Shown here: positions 26,375 through 34,968 of the stretch, piece after piece
Position numbering within the stretch: position 1 is the first letter of the stretch
Layout of the letters: every line of letters begins with the position of its first letter
Assembly: GCF_947492815.1 (NCBI RefSeq)
Contig: NZ_CANLOB010000003.1
Span: 62,001 to 126,000 of the forward strand
Direction of reading: 5' to 3'
DNA from: an uncultured Dokdonia sp.
GTDB taxonomy: Bacteria; Bacteroidota; Bacteroidia; Flavobacteriales; Flavobacteriaceae
Length of the DNA stretch: 64,000 nucleotides
The notes under the pieces: generated by a model
The model's input: the letters and a program-made list of their open reading frames with translations, nothing else
Told to the model about the DNA's origin: nothing
Database searches by the model: none
Program-made: the position numbers and the translations under genes

Positions 26375-27655
26375 TTATTCTAAAACCATTTTTAATCGTT
26401 GTACAAGTTCGTACACATCTTCATAGTTAGTGTATAAAGGTGCTGGCGCCACACGAATCACATCGGGCTCTCGCCAGTCTGAAATCACTCCTGCTTTCGT
26501 TAATTGATCATGCAAACTACGATCAGCATTTTTTACTTGAATAGAAAGTTGGCAACCACGTTGCTCAGGATCTCTAGGTGTGATTACTGAGATACGATCA
26601 TGATTAAGATCGTCTAATAAAAATTCTAAGTATCCTGTAAGATGAATAGATTTGGCTCGTATGTTTTTCATTCCCGCTTCCGCGAAAATATCTAAAGAGG
26701 CTTTTACTGCTGCCATAGACAAAATAGGAGGGTTGGATAATTGCCATCCTTCCGCTGAAGGAATAGGGTCAAAGCCATGTCGCATGTTAAAACGCGTATC
26801 TTTATTATGGCCCCACCATCCCGAAAAACGGTTTAGTTCTGTATTCCTATGATGACGCTCATGTACAAAGCAACCTCCTAAACTTCCAGGGCCACTATTT
26901 AAATATTTATACGAACACCATACTGCAAAATCAGGTCCATTTTCATGTAAATTGGGCATGATATTACCTACACCATGTGCTAAGTCAAAACCTACTTTAC
27001 TTCCATTGTTATGTCCTAATTCTGTGATTTTTTTAATCGGATAGCATTGTCCAGAATAGTAATTTGTATTTCCTATTAAGAAGAGTGCAATACTGTCCCC
27101 ATGTTCTTTTACAATCGCCTCTAAATCTTCATAACGACATAATTCTTCTCCTTCTCTCGGTTGCCATAAAATAAGACTCTCAGAAGGGTCAAATCCATGA
27201 TGTTTGATTTGACTTTCTACCGCATATCTATCAGAAGGAAAGGCATCACTTTCAATAATGATTTTGTGACGTGTAGCAGTAGGTCTATAGAAAGAGACCA
27301 TCATGAGGTGTAAATTTGTAGTGAGTGTATTCATAATGACCACTTCACTTGGAAGGGCTCCTACAATGTCTGCCATTTGCTTTGCTAAAAATTCATGATA
27401 GGGCATCCAAGGGTTTTCTGCTTCAAAGTGTCCTTCTACGCCAAGATTTGCCCAGTCATTGAGTTCTTGTTCTAAATAAGTCGCTACCGATTTTGGCTGG
27501 CATCCTAAGCTATTTCCACACATATATACAAGTGGATTGTCATCTTTGTCTATAGGAAGATAAAAACGATCTCTAAAATGAGCAAGTGGATCTTGAGTGT
27601 CTTGTTCTTTCGCGAAAGCGAGTGTATTTTGATAGGTAGTTTTTGATATGGTCAT
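26375..27655 (-). CDS. kynU: Kynureninase
   Basis: A 426-residue PLP enzyme that cleaves (3-hydroxy)kynurenine to (3-hydroxy)anthranilate and alanine. Family markers are YMCGNSLGCQPKSV near the N-terminus, DLAHGVGNIMPNL for the PLP-ring aspartate region, and the Schiff-base lysine in CSYKYLNSGPG. It is the first gene of the minus-strand kynurenine operon. The palindrome is in frame near residue 12 (LAFAKEQ), and a one-base-changed copy occurs near 26674-26688, read as IFAEAG. Confidence 0.93.
   Translation of the reverse strand: MTISKTTYQNTLAFAKEQDTQDPLAHFRDRFYLPIDKDDNPLVYMCGNSLGCQPKSVATYLEQELNDWANLGVEGHFEAENPWMPYHEFLAKQMADIVGALPSEVVIMNTLTTNLHLMMVSFYRPTATRHKIIIESDAFPSDRYAVESQIKHHGFDPSESLILWQPREGEELCRYEDLEAIVKEHGDSIALFLIGNTNYYSGQCYPIKKITELGHNNGSKVGFDLAHGVGNIMPNLHENGPDFAVWCSYKYLNSGPGSLGGCFVHERHHRNTELNRFSGWWGHNKDTRFNMRHGFDPIPSAEGWQLSNPPILSMAAVKASLDIFAEAGMKNIRAKSIHLTGYLEFLLDDLNHDRISVITPRDPEQRGCQLSIQVKNADRSLHDQLTKAGVISDWREPDVIRVAPAPLYTNYEDVYELVQRLKMVLE
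27607..27620. repeat. TTTCGCGAAA palindrome copy 3 (in kynU)
   Basis: CTTTCGCGAAAGCG, read as LAFAKE near the kynU start; the outermost C-G pair is lost. Confidence 0.9.
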
Positions 27656-27945
27656 TAGATACTATTAATGATCTATAAAAATACGCATTATACATCGATG
27701 TGAAAAGGAATTTATACCACTTCTGCTTTAAATTTTTTCAAAATAAAATAATAGGTTTTTGTGATAGATGAGGCATAAAAATCAAGCATAGCCTTTGTTA
27801 TGGTTTATTTTTATAACAAAATATAGCGCAAAAAGACATATTTTCTTGAGAAGGTTTAAAGTAGAAGAGGTATTATGTAAACGTTTTCGTAATTAGCGGG
27901 ATCATTTATGCTCGTTATAGCATAGGATTTAGTAGTTTTAGAACC

Positions 27946-29106
27946 ATGAATTCGCTGTTGTTAATACTTTCGCGAAAGCGGTATTTTGCCCCAGTATGGG
28001 TCTTTGCTTCCATTAATATTATGGTGGGAACATGGGTGCTTTATATTCCAAGGGTAAAAGAAAAATTGATGATAGATGATGGCGATATTGGGATTGCTTT
28101 ATTTTGCTATGCTATTGGAGGGCTTTTTGCAGTGACTTTTTCTTCAAAGCTTATCGATGCTATAGGAGTGGGAAAGGCTACGTTGTATGGTATTGTAGTT
28201 TTTGCTTTATTATTTTTATTTCCCATAATAGCGCCATCACTGGTTTTATTATGTGTCAGTCTATTTGTAGCAGGAATGAGTAGTGCTTTTACGGATATAG
28301 CAATGAATGCTCTTGTATCTGAATTAGAAAAAGAAGATGGTGTTCATTTTATGAGTGCGGCGCATGCTTTTTTTAGTTTAGGAGGCGTTCTAGGTGCGGG
28401 AATAGGGAGTCTTGTTATTGGGTCTGTAACCGTTTCTTTTATGCATATAGCAGTTGTTACACTCGTACTCATAGTGACTAATATTTTATTGTCTAAAAAC
28501 TTTATAGCCATAGCAAGCAAACCTCTTGAAAAGGAGCATACAGGATTTTCATTAAAATTAGTAAAACCCATTTTTGCCTTAACGATCATTTCTTTTATTG
28601 TGATGGGGAGTGAAGGGTCATTAGAGCAGTGGAGTAAGTTATACCTTGAAGATGTTGTAGGGGTGTCTTTAGAATGGCTAGCTGGTTTTGGGTTTGTTAT
28701 TTTTAGTGCTGCGATGACTCTAGGGAGATTTTTTGGTGATGAGGTGAGTTCTCGTATTGGTTCTTATCGAATTATTATATATGGATTGCTGATTGCAATT
28801 GTAGGGTATATGGCTATTTTATCTCGATCGCAAGCGTTGAGTTTAGTTGGATTTGGTCTTGTTGGGATTGGTTTTTCTGTCATCATTCCTGAGTTATTTC
28901 GAGTGGCTGGAAAAGCAAAAGGAGTTACCTCTTCTCAAGGGATTTCTATCGTCGCTGGGATGGGTTTTGTAGGATTTATGGCAGGACCTGCTATTATGGG
29001 GTCTTTGGCGGATATCTATTCTTTGTGGACTAGTTATTTGGCTTTAGGAATTTCAAGTGGTATTGCACTTGTAGCCGCCTTCTTATTATTTCTTAAAAGA
29101 CGATAA
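27946..29106 (+). CDS. MFS transporter, YbjJ-like
   Basis: A 386-residue major facilitator with about 12 membrane segments. The first cytoplasmic loop region, FSSKLIDAIGVGKATLYG, and FTDIAMNALVSELEKEDGVHFMSAAHAFFSLGGVLGAGIG are typical of the YbjJ/FucP-like branch; the substrate is unknown. The palindrome encodes LSRKR at residues 8-12, just before the first membrane segment. It is divergent from the kynurenine operon with a 290-base gap, so it may or may not export or import a related compound. Confidence 0.85.
   Translation: MNSLLLILSRKRYFAPVWVFASINIMVGTWVLYIPRVKEKLMIDDGDIGIALFCYAIGGLFAVTFSSKLIDAIGVGKATLYGIVVFALLFLFPIIAPSLVLLCVSLFVAGMSSAFTDIAMNALVSELEKEDGVHFMSAAHAFFSLGGVLGAGIGSLVIGSVTVSFMHIAVVTLVLIVTNILLSKNFIAIASKPLEKEHTGFSLKLVKPIFALTIISFIVMGSEGSLEQWSKLYLEDVVGVSLEWLAGFGFVIFSAAMTLGRFFGDEVSSRIGSYRIIIYGLLIAIVGYMAILSRSQALSLVGFGLVGIGFSVIIPELFRVAGKAKGVTSSQGISIVAGMGFVGFMAGPAIMGSLADIYSLWTSYLALGISSGIALVAAFLLFLKRR
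27967..27980. repeat. TTTCGCGAAA palindrome copy 4 (in MFS gene)
   Basis: CTTTCGCGAAAGCG, read in a different frame as LSRKR. Confidence 0.9.
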
Positions 29107-29245
29107 ATACCATTTTTTAAAGATCGTTTCATAGGTTGTCTAATATTTACTAGTTACTACCTTATACAATTTAGTTTTGAAATGTAGTATTCAAAGAACA
29201 ATCTAAAATGAGACATTTTAAAACTAAATTGGTATTAATACTTAC

Positions 29246-29253
29246 TATCTTTG
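29246..29253 (+). promoter_or_regulatory. Candidate -7 box directly before queE
   Basis: TATCTTTG fits TAnnTTTG but ends only 6 bases before the ATG at 29260, implying a leaderless or nearly leaderless transcript. Confidence 0.5.
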
Positions 29254-29259
29254 CATCTT

Positions 29260-29892
29260 ATGACAAAAGAGGCCATACAATCACGGGTAGATTTAGGGGA
29301 ATTGCTTCCACTTATGGAGGAGTTTTATACGATTCAAGGAGAAGGATATCACAAAGGGACAGCCGCATATTTTATACGTGTAGGTGGTTGTGATGTAGGA
29401 TGTCATTGGTGTGATGTGAAAGAGAGTTGGGATGCAGCAATTCATCCGCCTACAGAAGCTGTTACGATTGCAGATAATGCAGCTAAATACAGTGATACTA
29501 TTGTTGTGACAGGAGGAGAGCCTTTAATGTGGGATATGAAACCTTTAACGTCTTTACTTAAAGAACGTGGGTTGCAAGTGCATATAGAAACTTCGGGGGC
29601 GTATGATCTTTCTGGAGATTGGGATTGGATTTGTCTTTCTCCAAAGAAACGAATGTTGCCTAAAGATGAGGTGTCTCAAAAAGCACACGAACTTAAAGTT
29701 ATTGTATATAACAAAAGTGACTTTGCATTTGCCGAAGAGCAAGCAGCCAAAGTATCTGAAAATTGTATTCTATATCTACAACCGGAATGGTCTGTGAGAG
29801 ATAAGATGGTACCACTTATTGTAGATTATGTAATGGCACATCCAAAATGGAAAATCTCATTGCAGACACATAAGTATTTGAATATTCCATAA
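29260..29892 (+). CDS. queE: 7-carboxy-7-deazaguanine synthase QueE
   Basis: A 210-residue radical SAM enzyme of queuosine biosynthesis that turns 6-carboxytetrahydropterin into 7-carboxy-7-deazaguanine. The cluster motif is C44-x3-C48-x2-C51 in GGCDVGCHWCDV, preceded by the family signature FYTIQGEGYHKGTAAYFIR; VVTGGEP binds SAM. The ATG at 29260 is preferred over an upstream TTG at 29251. An ATG at codon 19 (MEEFYTIQGEG) is possible because the promoter box almost touches the chosen start. Confidence 0.92.
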   Translation: MTKEAIQSRVDLGELLPLMEEFYTIQGEGYHKGTAAYFIRVGGCDVGCHWCDVKESWDAAIHPPTEAVTIADNAAKYSDTIVVTGGEPLMWDMKPLTSLLKERGLQVHIETSGAYDLSGDWDWICLSPKKRMLPKDEVSQKAHELKVIVYNKSDFAFAEEQAAKVSENCILYLQPEWSVRDKMVPLIVDYVMAHPKWKISLQTHKYLNIP

Positions 29893-29937
29893 TACCAACT
29901 CATTTTTAAAGTTTTTATAGGGATTGCTTCTACTTTT

Positions 29938-29952
29938 GCTTTCGCGAAAGCG
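29938..29952. repeat. TTTCGCGAAA palindrome copy 5 (queE/mpl gap)
   Basis: GCTTTCGCGAAAGCG, one of two intergenic copies. Confidence 0.93.
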
Positions 29953-30022
29953 GAAAAATCATAGGAAAGAACTTCTTTTCTAGAATTAATCTTATTTTTA
30001 AAGACGATTATACATACGATAT

Positions 30023-31375
30023 ATGAACGTACATTTTATAGCTATAGGAGGCGCAGCAATGCACAATCTAGCCTTAGCATTACATCATAAAGGATATCAA
30101 GTTACAGGAAGTGACGATACTATTTTTGATCCTTCAAAATCTCGTTTGGAGAAATATGGATTATTACCAGAAACTTTCGGATGGTTTCCAGAAAAAATAA
30201 CGACTGATCTAGATGCTGTTATTTTAGGGATGCATGCCAAAGAAGATAATCCTGAATTACATAAAGCACAAGAATTAGGGCTTACGGTGTATTCGTATCC
30301 TGAGTATTTGTATGAGCAGTCAAAAAATAAAACCCGTGTCGTAATAGGTGGGTCTCATGGAAAAACAACAATTACTTCTATGATCCTACATGTGATGCAT
30401 TATTGGGAAAAGGAAGTCGATTATATGGTGGGAGCACAACTGGAAGGTTTTGAAACGATGGTACATCTTACTGAAGAGAATGATTTTATTGTATTAGAAG
30501 GTGATGAGTATTTGAGTAGTCCCATAGATAGACGTCCTAAGTTTCATTTATATAAACCCAATATTGCCTTATTAAGTGGCATTGCCTGGGATCATATCAA
30601 TGTATTTCCCACATTTGAAAATTATGTAGCGCAGTTTCAAATATTTGTCAATAGTATGACCAATGGTGGTGCGATGGTATATAATACAGAAGATGCTGAG
30701 GTAGTAAAAGTGGTAGATAATGCAACTGCGCATATCAAAAAGTATCCTTATGAAACTCCAGCGTATGAAGTAGATAACGGAGAGACATTGTTAGAGACCC
30801 CAGAAGGTCCTATGCCGATAGAAGTTTTTGGAAAACATAACCTTAATAATTTAGCTGGTGCGAAATGGATTTGCCAACATATGGGAGTAGTAGAAGAAGA
30901 TTTTTATGAAGCTATAGCAACCTTTAAAGGAGCATCAAAACGTTTAGAAAAAATAGCAGAAAGCACTACCAATGTTGCTTATAAAGATTTTGCGCATAGC
31001 CCATCCAAAGTAAGCGCAACCACCAAAGCCGTAAAAGAACAGTATACAGATAGAACATTAGTCGCGTGTTTGGAATTACATACGTATAGTAGTCTCAATG
31101 CTGAATTCTTATCTGAATATCAAGGCGCGCTAGACGCAGCAGATGTAGCCGTTGTTTTTTATTCGCCGCATGCCGTTGAAATAAAAAAGCTAGAAAAAGT
31201 AACTGAGCAACAAATTGCTAAGGCCTTTCAAAGAGAAGATTTGATTATTTATACCGACCCTGCACAGTTTAAAGAATTTTTATTTGATCAAGAATTTAAC
31301 AATACAGCCCTGTTATTAATGAGTAGCGGGAATTATGGTGGGTTAGATTTTGAAGAGGTGAAGGGGATAATATAA
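30023..31375 (+). CDS. mpl: Mur ligase family, UDP-MurNAc:tripeptide ligase (Mpl-like)
   Basis: A 450-residue Mur ligase. N-terminal HFIAIGGAAMHNLALALHHKGYQVTGSDD is the UDP-binding Rossmann start, GGSHGKTTIT (109-118) is the ATP P-loop and DHINVFPTFENYVAQF the central domain. The alanine-rich AAMHNLA in place of MurC's typical G-x-G-M-S-G matches Mpl, which reattaches recycled murein tripeptide to UDP-MurNAc. MurC is less likely because this form lacks its usual SGIA motif. The palindrome sits 71 bases upstream. Confidence 0.85.
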   Translation: MNVHFIAIGGAAMHNLALALHHKGYQVTGSDDTIFDPSKSRLEKYGLLPETFGWFPEKITTDLDAVILGMHAKEDNPELHKAQELGLTVYSYPEYLYEQSKNKTRVVIGGSHGKTTITSMILHVMHYWEKEVDYMVGAQLEGFETMVHLTEENDFIVLEGDEYLSSPIDRRPKFHLYKPNIALLSGIAWDHINVFPTFENYVAQFQIFVNSMTNGGAMVYNTEDAEVVKVVDNATAHIKKYPYETPAYEVDNGETLLETPEGPMPIEVFGKHNLNNLAGAKWICQHMGVVEEDFYEAIATFKGASKRLEKIAESTTNVAYKDFAHSPSKVSATTKAVKEQYTDRTLVACLELHTYSSLNAEFLSEYQGALDAADVAVVFYSPHAVEIKKLEKVTEQQIAKAFQREDLIIYTDPAQFKEFLFDQEFNNTALLLMSSGNYGGLDFEEVKGII

Positions 31376-31416
31376 CTCTATCTGTAACATTCCTACAATA
31401 GTGTCTACCTATTAGT

Positions 31417-32778
31417 ATGGGTAAATTCTATATGCATAAGCCACTAAGTATTTATGATTTTTCTAAAAGAAGAGCAATCATAAGCATATTATTAGCATTA
31501 GGGGCTACACTTATTTTTTACTTTTTTCAGCAGTATTTCTTTTCATTGTATCGATCTGCAATGTTGTCTTTTCAATTTAATGTAAATTATCTTTTATCGG
31601 ATGATGCTATATCTCTATTTGCATTTGTTTTTGCAGGAAATGCTGTAATTGTAGGGAATTCAGTAGGCATTTCTTTTTATATTTCATGCGTGTCTAAATC
31701 TATACGACAGCGCTCAAGAAGGCGGAATATTTTAAATAATCAATCTTTTCTTTTAGGAAATTACATTTACTTATTTATAAAATTAGCTTTCCTAATAGGC
31801 TTTATGCAATTTATGTTGTTAAAGTATGGTTTTTTAGAAGAAAGTTGGGCTGTATATATACTATTGTTTAGTGTATTGTTTCTTGAAAGTGTCAAAGAAT
31901 TAAGAAGGTCTTTTAAAGAGTATACAGTAAAAATATTATTACTTCATTTTGTAGTCGTTTTTGCTTTTATATTTTCTTGTTCATTACTTAAGAAATCAAA
32001 TTATAATAGATTAAATGAGGTGTATGATAAGTCACATCCTTATGTAAATGTTCCTACAACTACATATGACATGCAGCCATATGACAACCCTATAGTATCT
32101 CCATACAATAGATATTTAAAAATATTTGTAAAAGTATTGGATGATTCTAGTAACCTTAATTATAAAATATATGATGAGTTGACAGTAGAGGAAGTAGTAG
32201 AAGCACCTTATTCAGAAGAATATAATCATTATGGAAGGAAGTATAGTGTCAATCCAATACTTACCATACATGCCGATAGAATATTGTCTTATGCTAAACT
32301 TAAGGAATTAGAGAGTAAAGCGATTATAAGAGGAATAAATAAATTAAATTATGTGGTTCATTCTACTATTAATGATCAGCCATATGTGTACACAAAATAT
32401 ATATACCCTACAAAAGCGTTGTATGCGAATACTGAGAAATCTAAACCACCTTCACCATTAGGAATTTTCTTTTTTGAAGATCACCTAAAAGATAAGAAAG
32501 AGCAAATTGTAAATCTTGAAACTTTTATACTAAATGAGAAAGTAGATGAGCAGAAAGTATATACTTATTTTCAAGAATCTGTATCTGATAGTGTATTTTT
32601 TAAACTCAAAGTAAGTCAAAAAATAACACTTCAACACTATCTTGATTTTATGATTTCTTACAAGCAAAGTGTGTATGATTTAAGAGATGAACAAAAACGT
32701 ATGAATCACGCGTTAAATGAGTATGCTTTAAAGGCAGAAAATAAGTATCCATTTTTGTTTGTAGAAGAAATGGAGTAG
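31417..32778 (+). CDS. Membrane protein with ExbD-like periplasmic domain, unknown
   Basis: A 453-residue protein with about five membrane segments in the first 200 residues (including ISILLALGATLIFYFFQQYFF and LLLHFVVVFAFIFSCSLL) and a long soluble C-terminal part. Within it, NPILTIHADRILSYAKLKELESKAIIRGINKLNYVV resembles the ExbD/TolR strand-helix unit (I-x-A-D-x-x-x-x-Y). Start is ATG at 31417 or the ATG at 31432. No exact family is recognised. The next gene, a lipoprotein, follows in the same direction. Confidence 0.6.
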   Translation: MGKFYMHKPLSIYDFSKRRAIISILLALGATLIFYFFQQYFFSLYRSAMLSFQFNVNYLLSDDAISLFAFVFAGNAVIVGNSVGISFYISCVSKSIRQRSRRRNILNNQSFLLGNYIYLFIKLAFLIGFMQFMLLKYGFLEESWAVYILLFSVLFLESVKELRRSFKEYTVKILLLHFVVVFAFIFSCSLLKKSNYNRLNEVYDKSHPYVNVPTTTYDMQPYDNPIVSPYNRYLKIFVKVLDDSSNLNYKIYDELTVEEVVEAPYSEEYNHYGRKYSVNPILTIHADRILSYAKLKELESKAIIRGINKLNYVVHSTINDQPYVYTKYIYPTKALYANTEKSKPPSPLGIFFFEDHLKDKKEQIVNLETFILNEKVDEQKVYTYFQESVSDSVFFKLKVSQKITLQHYLDFMISYKQSVYDLRDEQKRMNHALNEYALKAENKYPFLFVEEME

Positions 32779-32833
32779 CTATAAAGACATACTAAATATT
32801 TGATTAATTCGTTTTAGTACAAACTTACTTCTT

Positions 32834-33508
32834 ATGAGAAAACACTTTTTTTTTATTTGCTTTTTGTGTCTTCTTTGTATTTCTTGTAATAATGATGAAG
32901 AGACATCAGTTTCTCAAGGCGAAATAGAAATTGAAGTTGCAGGGTTTTACAATTTAAGAGTAGGAAATAGTTGGACGTATGAATATTTTAGAAGGGATGA
33001 ATTGGATAACCCTTCTAGTGAATTTAGTACAACTGGTATTACTGAAGAACAAGAAATTATAGCTTCACAAGAAATTAATGGAGAACAAATTTTTACATTT
33101 CAAGTTACCGTTTCTGGAGTTGAAGAAAGTTCAAGTAATTTCCCCGCAGAAGATGTAGCTACATTTCAAGTAAAAGATTCATTAGGCTATTTGGTGCGTT
33201 TAAATGAAGGTGTTATTTTTTCTAGTGAAAGTGAACAAGAATACTTAAGAAATGATACTCTTTTTGAAGGAGTTTTTGGAGTTTTACTAAATACTCAAGA
33301 GGCTGTCGAAGTTCCAGCTGGAAACTTTGAATGCGCCGTTAATGAAGTGTATGTAGTATTAAGTGAACAGGGAGAGTTGTCTCTAGGACGTGATGAATAT
33401 CTATATGCTGAAGGAATAGGAGAAGTGTTGTATAGAATCTCATTTGTGTCTACAGAAATGCATGTTTTTGAACAACGACTCATAGATTTTAGTTTTCAAG
33501 AGCAATAG
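32834..33508 (+). CDS. Lipoprotein, unknown
   Basis: A 224-residue lipoprotein with signal MRKHFFFICFLCLLCISC and lipobox cysteine C18 followed by acidic NNDEE, which suits surface export in Bacteroidota. The body is beta-rich (YNLRVGNSWTYEYFRRDELD; GNFECAVNEVYVVLSEQGELSLGRDEYLYAEGIGEVLYRISFVS), a pattern common in secreted proteins annotated only as hypothetical. No catalytic motif is seen. It lies 55 bases after the ExbD-like gene. Confidence 0.65.
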   Translation: MRKHFFFICFLCLLCISCNNDEETSVSQGEIEIEVAGFYNLRVGNSWTYEYFRRDELDNPSSEFSTTGITEEQEIIASQEINGEQIFTFQVTVSGVEESSSNFPAEDVATFQVKDSLGYLVRLNEGVIFSSESEQEYLRNDTLFEGVFGVLLNTQEAVEVPAGNFECAVNEVYVVLSEQGELSLGRDEYLYAEGIGEVLYRISFVSTEMHVFEQRLIDFSFQEQ

Positions 33509-33575
33509 TATTTTACTTTCTATATAGCTTTTGAACTTAATTCAACTATTTATAGAAGAATCTATAACGGAAAGA

Positions 33576-33617
33576 TTTTCTATTTTTTGTGCTTCGCAGA
33601 TTACAAAAAATAGAAAA
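33576..33617. terminator. 15-bp inverted repeat between convergent genes
   Basis: TTTTCTATTTTTTGT (33576-33590) pairs with ACAAAAAATAGAAAA (33603-33617) around a 12-base loop, between the lipoprotein gene and the convergent DUF1569 gene. It could terminate both. Confidence 0.65.
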
Positions 33618-33673
33618 CAACTACCCCGTTTTAAGAGAGTGTTTAAGATTTCGTTTTTCTACTTTTTACTTTG

Positions 33674-34114
33674 TTATACCCCAAACTGTCTCAAATGATG
33701 ATCTAGGTGTTTGTACTCTAGCTGACCCCACTGTTCGGGGGTGAATGTGCCAAACATAGGGTGTGGTTGCCATTCGGTTTGCTCTTTTTTAGCATGAAAG
33801 GCATCTACCATAGAGACTAATGCTTCTCGTTCTTTTACAAATTCTCTTTGATCTGTGATTTTTGCAGGTTTTGCTGTAGGTAGTCCTTGTCGCCATGGTT
33901 TGTCATTATACAGTGATTTTTTGAATAAAAAACCTATTAAATTCCATTTGTGTTTTCGAGGCTTACTACTTAAAGCAATTTTTAAAGGGAATTGACAATG
34001 CGTAACCATTTGTCCTACATTCATTTTACCCCAAGTAGGCGTGCTTTTTTCGTTTAAGGCCTCCAGACGGGATTTGATTTCTGAATATGCAGTGGGATCA
34101 AATAAGGATTTCAT
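33674..34114 (-). CDS. DUF1569 / DinB-like protein
   Basis: A 146-residue protein matching DUF1569, a DinB-like four-helix-bundle family. Markers are PTWGKMNVGQMVTHCQFPLKIAL and HPMFGTFTPEQWGQLEYKHLDHHLRQFG, whose His residues at the N- and C-ends would form a metal site. Family role is unknown, with possible thiol or metal chemistry. It is transcribed alone. Confidence 0.8.
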   Translation of the reverse strand: MKSLFDPTAYSEIKSRLEALNEKSTPTWGKMNVGQMVTHCQFPLKIALSSKPRKHKWNLIGFLFKKSLYNDKPWRQGLPTAKPAKITDQREFVKEREALVSMVDAFHAKKEQTEWQPHPMFGTFTPEQWGQLEYKHLDHHLRQFGV

Positions 34115-34257
34115 AAGCTATTATTTTATGGTATTGCTATGTGTGTTTTGTTAAAAAACTGCATTTAAAATTACTATAAAAAATTCTGATTGTAAAAAGT
34201 CAAGTATTTTATAATAACAATCTTTATTTTAGCAATGTCAGAAAAATAAGTTTTAAT

Positions 34258-34956
34258 ATGTCAGAAAAACAAACTTCATTCTCGATCAAGCATTGGTCGG
34301 AGGATGACAGACCGCGTGAAAAATTAGTAAATAAAGGAAGGTTAGCGCTTTCAGATGCCGAACTCGTAGCTATTCTAATAGGTTCGGGCAATCGAACAGA
34401 AAGTGCTGTAGGCTTGAGTAAGCGTATTCTAGCGTCGTCTTCAAACAACCTTTCGGAACTCGGTAAAAAATCGATTAAAGATCTCAAAAAATTTAAGGGA
34501 ATTGGTGAAGCTAAAGCCGTAACAATTGCGGCAGCCTTAGAATTAGGACGACGACGAGATGATAGTGGTACGCTTTCGCGAAAGCGTATAACATCTTCTT
34601 CTACAGTATTTGAGTTGCTCCAACCTATTATAGGCGATCTGTCTCATGAAGAGTTCTGGGTGGTTTATCTCAATAATTCCAATAGCGTTTTAGAAAAACA
34701 ACAATTAAGTAAAGGCGGTATTACAGGAACACTCGTCGATGTGCGATTGGTACTCAAAATTGCATTAGAGTTAAATGCAGTAGGGATTATTTTGGCACAT
34801 AATCATCCTTCTGGGACGCTTAAACCTAGTAAGTCAGATATACAACTTACTCAGAAATTAAAGGTCGCCTCAGCAAGTCTGGATGTAAAAGTGTTAGATC
34901 ATATTATTGTAACCGAAAAGGCGTATTTTAGCTTTGCCGATGATGGCTTGCTTTAA
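34258..34956 (+). CDS. radC: RadC family JAB/MPN-domain protein
   Basis: A 232-residue RadC protein: N-terminal helix-hairpin-helix region (about 20-100; FKGIGEAKAVTIAAALELGRR) and C-terminal JAB/MPN metalloprotease-like domain with HNHPSG at 181-186 and S-x-x-D (PSKSD) at 190-194. The once-proposed DNA repair role of RadC is not supported in E. coli, and its real role is uncertain. The palindrome encodes LSRKR at 106-110, exactly in the linker between the two domains. Confidence 0.9.
   Translation: MSEKQTSFSIKHWSEDDRPREKLVNKGRLALSDAELVAILIGSGNRTESAVGLSKRILASSSNNLSELGKKSIKDLKKFKGIGEAKAVTIAAALELGRRRDDSGTLSRKRITSSSTVFELLQPIIGDLSHEEFWVVYLNNSNSVLEKQQLSKGGITGTLVDVRLVLKIALELNAVGIILAHNHPSGTLKPSKSDIQLTQKLKVASASLDVKVLDHIIVTEKAYFSFADDGLL
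34571..34586. repeat. TTTCGCGAAA palindrome copy 6 (in radC)
   Basis: Perfect CGCTTTCGCGAAAGCG, read as LSRKR in the linker between domains. Confidence 0.95.
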
Positions 34957-34968
34957 TTCCTTTTTTAA

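Noticed and set aside
27876..27889. TGTAAACGTTTTCG upstream of the MFS gene, resembling a LacI/GalR-type operator
   Set aside because: Only one imperfect site and no regulator gene nearby; chance occurrence cannot be excluded.
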